13,282 nt of DNA, from contig CALPPA020000020.1 in the NCBI GenBank assembly GCA_943325355.2, positions 1 to 13,282 on the forward strand, written 5' to 3'. Position numbers and translations under genes: made by a program. This DNA is from Klebsiella pneumoniae (lineage in GTDB: Bacteria > Bacteroidota > Bacteroidia > Flavobacteriales > Flavobacteriaceae). This document shows, piece after piece, positions 1-6,768 of this stretch (positions are counted from its first letter, which is position 1; each line of letters opens with the position of its first letter). The notes beneath the pieces are model-generated. The model was not told where the DNA came from. It saw only the letters and a program-made list of their open reading frames with translations, and did not search any database.

Positions 1-10
1 CAAATTTTCT

Positions 11-18
11 TATATTTG
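11..18 (+). promoter_or_regulatory. Candidate -7 promoter element (TAnnTTTG)
   Basis: TATATTTG matches the Bacteroidetes primary-sigma -7 consensus TAnnTTTG exactly. The partner -33 TTTG element would lie left of the window edge and cannot be checked. A start site is expected near position 24. It is the only match to this consensus ahead of the tRNA-Arg gene, so it may drive the tRNA through the structured leader at 24-110, or a short separate RNA ending at about 104. Confidence 0.45.
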
Positions 19-46
19 CATAATCAAAAAGAGCTTTCTGGCTGCA

Positions 47-73
47 GCTTTCTCCAATAAGGGGAGCAAAAGC
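47..73 (+). other. Leader stem-loop upstream of the terminator
   Basis: GCTTT (47-51) plus CTCC (52-55) can pair with GGAG (63-66) plus AAAGC (69-73), leaving a 2-nt bulge (67-68) and a 7-nt loop. It sits immediately before the terminator hairpin. The octamer AGCTTTCT occurs twice, at 32-39 and 46-53. Either copy could instead pair with AGAAAG at 74-79, the left foot of the terminator, so two exclusive folds are possible. The pairing was read by eye and no folding energy was computed. Confidence 0.35.
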
Positions 74-75
74 AG

Positions 76-104
76 AAAGGCTATCAGAAATGATGGCCTT
101 TTTT
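76..104 (+). terminator. Intrinsic terminator just upstream of tRNA-Arg
   Basis: Positions 76-86 pair with 91-101 over 11 bp with a single U-G wobble (82/95), closed by a GAAA tetraloop at 87-90. A run of six T (99-104) follows on the plus strand. The minus strand lacks a comparable uridine tail, so it acts on plus-strand transcription. It lies 6 bp before the tRNA in the same orientation, so it either ends a short RNA starting near 24 or attenuates transcription into the tRNA. Confidence 0.75.
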
Positions 105-110
105 GGTTTC

Positions 111-182
111 AGCCCCGTAGTTCAACGGATAGAATGGGAGTTTCCTAAACTTTTGATCCGAGTTCGATTCTCGGCGGGGCTA
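111..182 (+). tRNA. tRNA-Arg (anticodon CCU)
   Basis: A complete cloverleaf can be drawn. The acceptor stem is AGCCCCG (111-117) with CGGGGCT (175-181). The D arm is 120-135 and the anticodon stem 137-141 with 149-153. The seven-base loop at 142-148 carries CCT at 144-146. The T arm is 158-162 with 170-174, with the loop TTCGATT. The discriminator base is A182. The following bases are CA rather than CCA, so the CCA tail must be added after transcription. The anticodon CCU reads AGG arginine codons. A strong hairpin terminator lies only 6 bp upstream. Confidence 0.95.
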
Positions 183-347
183 CAATTAATAAAAAACGCT
201 ACCTATTTACTTTTTTGCAATCTAATAAAAATCTGCGCTTAAAGTGTTTTAATATGAAAATTTAAAATATTTTATTTGTCTATTTAGATTCTCTTTTACT
301 ATCTTTAAAAAAAGATTTATATTCTAATCCTCTTAAAAATTAAACAT

Positions 348-1472
348 ATGAAAAAAATCACGCTGGTTTATCTTTCCATTTTTTCTTTCATTTTTCTTAG
401 TTGTGAGGCACAAGTCAAACCAAACGATATTCTCCTCAAAGCTGAAGTGAAAAATTACACTTTAGAGACGATTGTTTCTGATATTCAAATACCTTGGGGA
501 ATGACTTGGCTGCCTGATGGAAGTATGTTAGTTACCGAAAAAAGTGGCATTCTGTATCATATAAAAAATGGTGCAAAAACAGAAATAAAAAATATGCCCA
601 AAGTGTACACCAGAGGGCAAGGTGGTTTATTAGACATTACCCTCCATCCGGATTATGCTAAAAATGGTTGGATTTACATCACCTATGCTGCAGCGGAAGG
701 CGAAGGCGAAGGAGGTAATACTAAACTCATTCGAGCTAAATTACTAGATGGTGGTTTAACTCAAATAGAGTCTTTGTATAAGGCTACGCCCAACTCAACC
801 AAAGGGCAGCATTTTGGTTCAAGAATTGTTTTTGACAATGATGGTTATTTGTATTTTTCAATAGGGGAACGCGGTAACAATAAGGACAACCCACAAGATA
901 TAAAGCGTGATTGCGGAAAAATATACCGTTTAAATGATGATGGGAGTATTCCTAAAGACAATCCTTTTGTAGGTCAAATTGGTGTAAAAGAAGCTATTTA
1001 TACTTACGGTAATCGTAATCCACAAGGAATGGCGAAGCATCCAGAAACAGGAGAAATTTGGGCACATGAACACGGTCCTAAAGGCGGAGATGAAATTAAT
1101 ATCATAAAAAAAGGGGTTAATTATGGCTGGGCTACCGTAACATATGGCATTAATTATGATGGCACAATCATGAGTACAGAAACCGAAAGACCAGGGATAG
1201 AAAAACCTATTTATTATTGGATCCCTTCAATCGCCCCAAGTGGAATGACCTTTGTCACCAGTGACAAGTATCCGGATTGGAAAGGACATTTACTAGTAGG
1301 TTCGTTGGTATTTCAATATTTAGAACTGGTTAAATTGAAAGGAAAAGAAGTAATTGAGCGTCAAAAAATTGCGTCAGACATTGGCCGTGTAAGAAATGTG
1401 ATGCAAGGCCCGGATGGCTTTATTTATATTGCCGTCGAAGGAAAAGGAATTCTCAAAATAATTCCAAATTAA
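348..1472 (+). CDS. PQQ-dependent sugar dehydrogenase family lipoprotein
   Basis: This 374-aa protein belongs to the soluble glucose/sorbosone dehydrogenase (GSDH) beta-propeller family, whose members oxidise sugars or related aldoses with pyrroloquinoline quinone. The N-terminus is a lipoprotein signal with Cys19 (FLSC), so it should be anchored in the periplasm or at the outer membrane. Family hallmarks are visible: IPWGM and LPDG near 48-58, QGGLLDITLHP at 91-101, QHFGSR at 154-159 (His155 in the position of the catalytic base), GNRNPQG at 221-227, and HEHGPKGGDEIN at 240-251. The start ATG fits the signal peptide; no strong Shine-Dalgarno is seen. The cytochrome c gene follows after 3 bp, which suggests direct electron transfer. 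The substrate cannot be told. E. coli YliI (Asd) is a known member of the family; whether this protein binds PQQ is inferred from the motifs. Confidence 0.88.
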   Translation: MKKITLVYLSIFSFIFLSCEAQVKPNDILLKAEVKNYTLETIVSDIQIPWGMTWLPDGSMLVTEKSGILYHIKNGAKTEIKNMPKVYTRGQGGLLDITLHPDYAKNGWIYITYAAAEGEGEGGNTKLIRAKLLDGGLTQIESLYKATPNSTKGQHFGSRIVFDNDGYLYFSIGERGNNKDNPQDIKRDCGKIYRLNDDGSIPKDNPFVGQIGVKEAIYTYGNRNPQGMAKHPETGEIWAHEHGPKGGDEINIIKKGVNYGWATVTYGINYDGTIMSTETERPGIEKPIYYWIPSIAPSGMTFVTSDKYPDWKGHLLVGSLVFQYLELVKLKGKEVIERQKIASDIGRVRNVMQGPDGFIYIAVEGKGILKIIPN

Positions 1473-1475
1473 TTT

Positions 1476-1946
1476 ATGTTTATAAATACCTTTTTGTTGG
1501 GTTTTGGACTGTTTTTGTTGGGATGCTTTCCCTCTAAAAACTTGGGTCGTCAATCTTCCATAATAACTGAAAAAAACTATACTCTTGTTTCAAAAATAAA
1601 CAGAGATAAATTTGCTGAACAAAATCTACAACTGCAAGGAGAAGAAATCTATGCTGATTTTTGCATCCAATGCCATGGGGCTAATGGAAAAGGAGACGGT
1701 AAAAATTTTCCCCCTCTCGCCGGTTCAGACTGGCTCACTAAAAAAAGAAGCCAAAGTATTCATGCGGTTAAATTTGGACAAAGTGGCGAAATTTTTGTCA
1801 ATAAAATAAAATTCAACAATGTGATGCCTGCAATGGGGCTTTCGAACCAAGAAGTAGCCGATGTAATGAATTACATTATGAATTCCTGGGGCAACAAACA
1901 AAAGAAAAAAGTCACCGAAAAGGAAGTGGAAGGAGTTTTAAATTGA
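1476..1946 (+). CDS. Class I c-type cytochrome lipoprotein
   Basis: This small (156 aa) monohaem cytochrome c has a lipoprotein signal ending LLGC (Cys17). The haem-binding motif CIQCH is at residues 63-67, in the usual context YADFCIQCHGANGKGDG. The distal axial methionine is probably Met117 in VMPAM, followed by the typical C-terminal helix (SNQEVADVMNYIM). The start codon lies 3 bp after the dehydrogenase stop, so the two are surely cotranscribed and probably translationally coupled. By context it accepts electrons from the PQQ enzyme and passes them to the respiratory chain at the outer face of the inner membrane or in the periplasm. A lysine- and glutamate-rich tail (141-152) extends beyond the cytochrome fold and has no evident function. 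Confidence 0.9.
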   Translation: MFINTFLLGFGLFLLGCFPSKNLGRQSSIITEKNYTLVSKINRDKFAEQNLQLQGEEIYADFCIQCHGANGKGDGKNFPPLAGSDWLTKKRSQSIHAVKFGQSGEIFVNKIKFNNVMPAMGLSNQEVADVMNYIMNSWGNKQKKKVTEKEVEGVLN

Positions 1947-1959
1947 GAATTTCCTCTTA

Positions 1960-4038
1960 TTAGAAAATATAGGAAACCGAAAAACCTCCGTAGTAATTTA
2001 TTGGATTGCCTGGATAATAATACCTTGGTTGGGCATTACCAAAACCTACAGCGTTTGGTAAAATACTGGCAGCATATTTCTCATCTAAAGCATTATTAAC
2101 TCCAGCATTCAATTCTGTTCTAAGGACTTTGAGGATTGTGAAAAAATAGGTTGTTTTAATGTCGAGTGCAGCATAGGACTCACTGTATTTTGTATTGGAA
2201 TCATTCATTGGAATTTTTCCAATTATTCGATAGGACATATTTATACTTAATCCTTTTTTTGTCTTTATATCCAATCCAAAATTCAATTGTTTGTCTGGAA
2301 CGCCCGTGAGTTCATTGCCTGAATAATCATTTCCTCTATCTACAAAGTCCTTAAATTTAAAATTATTTAGAGCTGCTGAAAAATAAGGTGTAAGTTGAAA
2401 TTTACTAGATTCGAAAAGGGTGTAATTAATAAGAAGCTCCAGTCCGGGATGGGAACTTGATCCTGCGTTGATGCCCACATATTGGTCATCGGCGGTGCGT
2501 TGTGCCACCAATAAATTTTCTATTTGTGTGCTAAAAAAAGTGAATTCAGTATATAATTGGTTCCCGAACCAATTCCCCTTGAATCCCAACTCGTAATTCC
2601 AACCTGTTTCTAGTTGCAAATGGGTATTTATTTGTCCATCGGGTGTCAGCGTTTCAGCAACTGAAGGAACAGAAAACCCTTTACTGACTGAGGTGTAAAT
2701 ATTTTTTCCTTTGCCTACTTTATAGGAAAGCCCAATCCTGGGTGACCAAATAGAACCAAAAGTATACTTTTTATTTTGAGTGTTGAAATTGGGTTGAAAA
2801 ACGTCTTCTAACGAATATGTAGTCGTATTTAGTGCGATTCCGGTTTCTAAATGTAATTTTTTCAATAGCCAAACTTCCATTTGTAAAAAATAGTTGATAT
2901 AGTTTCGGTCTTGATGAATTTCGCTGAACTGCTCCCCTTCAATACTTCCTTGTCCAGGTTGCGACAAATATAAATTTTTAAAAAGCGAATACTGATATTT
3001 CTCTAAAGCTAGTTCTGTTCCAAAGCTTAACTCAAAAGGCAATGAAAACAAGCGGTCTTTAAAATTCAGATTCCAACGAAGCCCTAAAGAATTTGTTTTA
3101 TCGGCTAATATATCAAACGGTCTTGTTTCATATCCCTCTTTAAAATTAGAAAAAAGGCTGGATTTCAAAGACCATTTTTTAGAAAATTGATGGTCATATC
3201 CCAAACCTATCAAGAATTTGTCATAGGACTCAGAGCCTTGTGCTGCTGCCCAAGTGAGGGCTGCTTTTTCTGGATTGTCTATAAAATCCTTTTCATTCAA
3301 AGAACTTGGAATATAGGCTTTTAGTCGGGTGAAAATTCCCAAGAAGGACAAACTCCCATTTTCGCCTATTTTTTGTTTTCCGTGGAGGTTAAACGCTTTT
3401 CTATGGTAGGAACTATTTGCTCTGTATCCATCACTTTGCAAATCGGAATAGCTGGAGTATACATTCGAATTCGAGTCGCTGTATCCTCCCGAAAGACGCT
3501 GTTGTACCAAACCATAACTGCCAAAAGTCGTGGTGACGTTTCCAAAAGATTCCAACGACGGAGTTTCTCTTGAAAACAAATGAATCACTCCGCCCAAACC
3601 AGAACCAAAACTAGTGGAGTTAGGTCCTTTTATGATTTCCATTTTTTCTATTGAAGCAACATCTATATCTTCGATAACTGTTTCTCCCTCGCCCGAACTC
3701 AAAGGAATTGAATTAAAATATGCTTTTACTCTATTGGTTCCGAACTGTGATCTGGCTCCTATTCCTCGAATTGTAATTCTATTCGTATTTAAATTACCTT
3801 GTTGCATGTAAACCCCGGGAATTTTATTCAAAACTGGAGTAAGAATAATTCCATCTGTTTTATTAATGTCGGTTGAACTAATTACCGAAACAGAGGAAGC
3901 TGCGTTCTGAAGGGAATTTTTTATGGGTGAAGCTTCCAAAATGATTTCTGGTATTGCTATGGTGTCATTTTTAACTTGGCTGAAAAGTGGCGTAATGCCA
4001 AAGACAAAAAGAAAAAAGAAAAGGATATTTTTGTACAA
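1960..4038 (-). CDS. TonB-dependent outer-membrane receptor, possibly YncD/PqqU-like
   Basis: This 692-aa protein has a Sec signal (hydrophobic residues 5-19, cleavage near FSQ). A TonB-box-like stretch lies near 27-36, a plug domain at about 43-158 (IPGVYMQ, ITIRGIGARS, MEIIKGP, SGLGGVIHL), and a 22-strand-type beta barrel ends in aromatic Phe692. It lacks the N-terminal carboxypeptidase-like domain of SusC proteins, so it is of the classical siderophore/cofactor type. By eye, the plug (IRGIGARSQFG) and C-terminus (NALDEKYAAS, RYYYPG) resemble E. coli YncD, the PQQ transporter PqqU. Its convergent neighbour is a PQQ enzyme. Iron-chelate or copper uptake are alternatives. The start codon is TTG: the frame stays open to a stop at 4081-4083, with no ATG or GTG between, and no internal ATG precedes the plug. 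Confidence 0.85.
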   Translation of the reverse strand: MYKNILFFFLFVFGITPLFSQVKNDTIAIPEIILEASPIKNSLQNAASSVSVISSTDINKTDGIILTPVLNKIPGVYMQQGNLNTNRITIRGIGARSQFGTNRVKAYFNSIPLSSGEGETVIEDIDVASIEKMEIIKGPNSTSFGSGLGGVIHLFSRETPSLESFGNVTTTFGSYGLVQQRLSGGYSDSNSNVYSSYSDLQSDGYRANSSYHRKAFNLHGKQKIGENGSLSFLGIFTRLKAYIPSSLNEKDFIDNPEKAALTWAAAQGSESYDKFLIGLGYDHQFSKKWSLKSSLFSNFKEGYETRPFDILADKTNSLGLRWNLNFKDRLFSLPFELSFGTELALEKYQYSLFKNLYLSQPGQGSIEGEQFSEIHQDRNYINYFLQMEVWLLKKLHLETGIALNTTTYSLEDVFQPNFNTQNKKYTFGSIWSPRIGLSYKVGKGKNIYTSVSKGFSVPSVAETLTPDGQINTHLQLETGWNYELGFKGNWFGNQLYTEFTFFSTQIENLLVAQRTADDQYVGINAGSSSHPGLELLINYTLFESSKFQLTPYFSAALNNFKFKDFVDRGNDYSGNELTGVPDKQLNFGLDIKTKKGLSINMSYRIIGKIPMNDSNTKYSESYAALDIKTTYFFTILKVLRTELNAGVNNALDEKYAASILPNAVGFGNAQPRYYYPGNPINYYGGFSVSYIF

Positions 4039-4441
4039 TTGCTGGATTGAATAAATAGTTAAAACTTTTATAAAGTTAGCTTATTCCTTGAGATAATCAA
4101 AAGAAGTTGGCATAGTTGAAAATTTAAATTTGTGATGGTATGGAAATAATGATCATTCAGGAAATGGCGTTCGTTTAACTTTTAATCGGTAATTAATTCT
4201 CGACATCACTAATTAAAAAGACTTTTCAGACAATAGTCTTATTATTTATAATTATCTGCAATGATTCTTGATTTAACTTCTTTATATACAAAATCGCGGT
4301 CTATTTCTTGCCTCGTTCTTGACCTTACTCTCTTAGTTTTTTTAAATACTGATTTTACTAAATAGCATAATAATTTGACAGAAAATATAGAATTAGTCCC
4401 TAAAACACTTACCTTTATGTAGCTTTTAAAAGCCCTTCCTT
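4039..4441. other. Divergent intergenic region, 403 bp
   Basis: No convincing gene was found here. It lies between the divergent receptor (minus) and lipoprotein (plus) genes and should hold both promoters. One plus-strand match to TAnnTTTG is at 4125-4132 (TAAATTTG), but no well-spaced -33 TTTG precedes it. AAGACT (4218-4223) and AGTCTT (4235-4240) form a 6-bp hairpin that on the minus strand is followed by a short T-run. A 12-bp perfect palindrome, GCTTTTAAAAGC, lies at 4422-4433, 8 bp before the lipoprotein ATG. No cobalamin or TPP riboswitch core was recognised upstream of the receptor. Confidence 0.5.
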
Positions 4442-5476
4442 ATGAAAACGTTAATATTCGCCTATCTTCTTCGAATGTTTTGTCTGTTGTTCTTGCTCTG
4501 CTCCAATAGTTGTAATAGAGTGGAAGCCACTGACGCCCAGACTGAAAAAAAAACTAGTAAAACAGTTCAACCTGTTGCTGAAATTGATGTTTCTACCATT
4601 GATACTAAGGATTACAGCAAACGCATTCTTGCCTTGAGCAACAACGACAAATCCGGCAGATGGCCTGTAAAAAAAGCACCTTATCCGTTGCCTGGAGCCA
4701 TCCTGCCGTATAACAGAATCATAGCGTTTTACGGAAATTTATATTCCAAGAGAATGGGGATTTTGGGTGAATTACCAAAAGAAGAAATGCTCAAAAAACT
4801 AAAAGGAGAAGTTGTAAAATGGCAAGCCGCCGATTCTACTGTAAAGACAATTCCTGCCTTGCATTACATCGCTATCACAGCCCAAGGTTCGCCGGGTAAA
4901 GCACATTTACACCGCATGCGAATGCCTTTTAAACAAATTGACACAATTATAAATTGGGCAAAATCAATAAATGCACTAGTATTTCTAGATATTCAGGTGG
5001 GTCATAGTTCCGTAAAGGAGGAAGCATCGACATTGGAAGCGTATCTAAAATTGCCCAATGTTCATTTAGGAATTGATCCCGAGTTTTCGTTAAAAAACGG
5101 AGAAATACCCGGAACAAAAATTGGCACATTTACAGCAGATGACATCAATGATGCTGTAGAAATTTTGGCGAAAATAGTGCGTGAAAACAATCTACCTCCC
5201 AAGGTTTTAATTGTACATCGATTTACTCAAGGAATGGTAACCAATTATAAAAAAATAAAAACAGTTCCCGAAGTTCAGATTGTAATGGATATGGATGGAT
5301 TTGGATCGAAAGTTTTAAAAAGATCAACTTATCTTAGATATATTTATAAGGAACCCGTGCAATTTACTGGCTTTAAATTGTTTTATAAAAACGACAATAA
5401 AAACGGATGGCAAATGTACACTCCAGACGAAGTACTAAAATTTACACCTCAACCTATCTACATTCAATATCAGTAA
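4442..5476 (+). CDS. Conserved-looking lipoprotein of unknown function, possible alpha/beta barrel
   Basis: The 344-aa family is not recognised. The N-terminus is a hydrophobic signal ending SNSC (Cys24), giving a lipoprotein, followed by a polar linker to about residue 60. The rest alternates hydrophobic strands and amphipathic helices like a TIM barrel: RIIAFYGN (92-99), ALHYIAIT (139-146), ALVFLDIQ (178-185), VHLGIDPEF (207-215), KVLIVHRF (254-261), VQIVMDMDGFG (278-288), and FTGFKLFY (308-315). Several strands end in acidic or histidine residues (Asp183, His188, Asp212, Glu214, His259, Asp283, Asp285), as in a hydrolase active site. The deacetylase follows after 21 bp, so a polysaccharide substrate is plausible. 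A glycoside-hydrolase role is inference only. Confidence 0.8.
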   Translation: MKTLIFAYLLRMFCLLFLLCSNSCNRVEATDAQTEKKTSKTVQPVAEIDVSTIDTKDYSKRILALSNNDKSGRWPVKKAPYPLPGAILPYNRIIAFYGNLYSKRMGILGELPKEEMLKKLKGEVVKWQAADSTVKTIPALHYIAITAQGSPGKAHLHRMRMPFKQIDTIINWAKSINALVFLDIQVGHSSVKEEASTLEAYLKLPNVHLGIDPEFSLKNGEIPGTKIGTFTADDINDAVEILAKIVRENNLPPKVLIVHRFTQGMVTNYKKIKTVPEVQIVMDMDGFGSKVLKRSTYLRYIYKEPVQFTGFKLFYKNDNKNGWQMYTPDEVLKFTPQPIYIQYQ

Positions 5477-5497
5477 AATGGCAATCCTTGTTGAATT

Positions 5498-6340
5498 ATG
5501 AAAAATATTCTGTTCCTATTTGTCGTTGGACTTATACTTTTAGCCGAAGGTCAATTTAAACCCAATGTAATCAAAAAAGAGATTTCTACTCTTAAAACGC
5601 AAGTCAAAAATGATGAGCAAAGAAACCAAGTATCTAATCGAACAACTATTCTCCAAAAAACTGAAATTCCAGTGTTGTGTTATCATCGTATTCGAACAAT
5701 TCTTCCCAATGACGGGGAAAATATGAAAACGTATTCGGTTTCTCCTTCTCAATTTGCAGAACAAATGGAGACTTTGTATGATAATGGTTTTCACACAATT
5801 TCTCCTGAACAGTTGTACGAATATTTGGTTCACGAGGGGAAATTACCTTCAAAACCAATATTAATCACTTTTGACGATACTCGTGAGGAACAATATCGAT
5901 TAGGAGCTGCAGAATTGAAAAAATATGGTTTCAAGGGACTATTTTTTATTATGACAGTTTCTATTGACCGTCCAGGATATATGACCAAAGGCCAAATCAA
6001 AAATTTGTCTGATAATGGTTATGCCATTGGCGCACATTCTTGGGATCATCAACTTGTTACCAAATATAAAGGAACAGATTGGGAAATCCAGCTCGAAAAA
6101 CCCAAAAAAAAATTAGAATCCATTACCGGAAAACCCGTGAAATATTTTGCCTATCCCTCAGGTGTTTGGTCCAAGGCTGCCATTCCTAAAATTAAAAGTA
6201 ACGGCTACCAATTAGCTTTTATTCTGTCAACCCAAAGAGATTTAAATGAACCCATTTACACTATCAGGAGATTAATTGTCCCTAATTCGTTGTCGGCTGA
6301 CGGAATGCTGAAAGCAATTCAAACCACTTTTAATAAATGA
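5498..6340 (+). CDS. Secreted polysaccharide deacetylase (NodB/CE4)
   Basis: This 280-aa protein has a Sec-type signal (residues 4-16, cleavage near AEGQ) and no lipobox. The NodB homology domain spans about 57-260: VLCYHRI at the N-terminal edge, motif 1 TFDDT (124-128, Asp126 as catalytic base and Asp127 as metal ligand), motif 2 HSWDH (His180, His184 as metal ligands), and motif 3 FAYPSG (217-222). This is the PgaB/IcaB-like layout that removes N-acetyl groups from polymers such as poly-N-acetylglucosamine or peptidoglycan. Motif 1 usually reads TFDDG; here the last residue is Thr. It is cotranscribed with the preceding lipoprotein (21-bp gap). The true substrate is unknown. No strong terminator follows. 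Confidence 0.9.
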   Translation: MKNILFLFVVGLILLAEGQFKPNVIKKEISTLKTQVKNDEQRNQVSNRTTILQKTEIPVLCYHRIRTILPNDGENMKTYSVSPSQFAEQMETLYDNGFHTISPEQLYEYLVHEGKLPSKPILITFDDTREEQYRLGAAELKKYGFKGLFFIMTVSIDRPGYMTKGQIKNLSDNGYAIGAHSWDHQLVTKYKGTDWEIQLEKPKKKLESITGKPVKYFAYPSGVWSKAAIPKIKSNGYQLAFILSTQRDLNEPIYTIRRLIVPNSLSADGMLKAIQTTFNK

Positions 6341-6553
6341 TGGGTTTAGCTGTTATTAGAAGAAATCTACGGCAAACAACATCATATATTCTGTGAAGTA
6401 TTAAACAATTTTACAAAATCAGTTGTGAATCTAAAAACTAAGTTGTTAAAAAGATTAACGGATGATTATTCTATAACACCCCACTTTAAAAAAGCCTTAT
6501 TCCTCATTATTTTTTATGTTTTATATAATATGCCCCTGTTAAAATAGGGTTAA

Positions 6554-6612
6554 TATGCTTTGTTGCGTTTTTTAAAATTGGACAATTAAAAAAAAAGGTG
6601 AAAAAAAGCATA
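6554..6612. repeat. Long imperfect inverted repeat
   Basis: TATGCTTT (6554-6561) is perfectly complementary to AAAGCATA (6605-6612). Inside, an AATTG/CAATT core (6576-6580, 6583-6587) and flanking T and A tracts can continue the stem with mismatches. No T-run follows on the plus strand, so it is not a clear terminator. It could be a transcript-end structure, an operator or a curved-DNA element; its role is unknown. Confidence 0.35.
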
Positions 6613-6699
6613 ATTATCAAAAATATTTATCAAAACAACGAATATGACATAAATTGTTAAATACACAACAAAATAGATTTTTTGATAAAAATAAAACAA

Positions 6700-6707
6700 T
6701 AAATTTG
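6700..6707 (+). promoter_or_regulatory. Candidate -7 element for the ATP-grasp triad
   Basis: TAAATTTG fits the Bacteroidetes -7 consensus TAnnTTTG. A TTTG (6681-6684) lies 15 bp upstream, shorter than the usual spacing for the -33 element, which lowers confidence. A start near 6713 would give a leader of about 55 nt ahead of the ATG at 6769. Confidence 0.4.
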
Positions 6708-6768
6708 TTTTTAACATTTTATTTAACAAATAATAATTCAAAAAGCTGACTATTTAATAAATTAATAT

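Larger units (their letters stand above)
6341..6768. other. AT-rich intergenic region, 428 bp
   Basis: No gene was found here. The stretch is strongly AT-rich with poly-A and poly-T tracts. It holds a direct repeat TAATATGC (6526-6533 and 6551-6558, 25-bp period), a long imperfect inverted repeat (6554-6612), and a promoter-like -7 box (6700-6707). A 7-bp inverted repeat, ATTTGTT (6703-6709) with AACAAAT (6725-6731), overlaps the -7 box. It most likely contains the promoter and a long 5' leader of the ATP-grasp triad, and the unmarked 3' end of the deacetylase transcript. Confidence 0.5.

Noticed and set aside
1947..1977. Possible terminator between the cytochrome and receptor genes (TTTCCT/AGGAAA)
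   Set aside because: Only a 6-bp AT-rich stem with a 15-nt loop and no T-run; too weak to call, and partly within the receptor gene.
4125..4132. TAAATTTG as a plus-strand promoter for the unknown lipoprotein
   Set aside because: It is about 310 bp from the gene with no properly spaced -33 TTTG; in AT-rich DNA this 8-mer pattern arises by chance.
4422..4433. Perfect palindrome GCTTTTAAAAGC just before the lipoprotein gene
   Set aside because: Mentioned under the intergenic region, but a single 12-bp palindrome built mainly of A/T is not enough to claim an operator.
5478..5501. Seven-codon mini-frame whose TGA overlaps the deacetylase ATG
   Set aside because: It could couple translation, but such overlaps occur by chance and no ribosome site or coding signal supports it.
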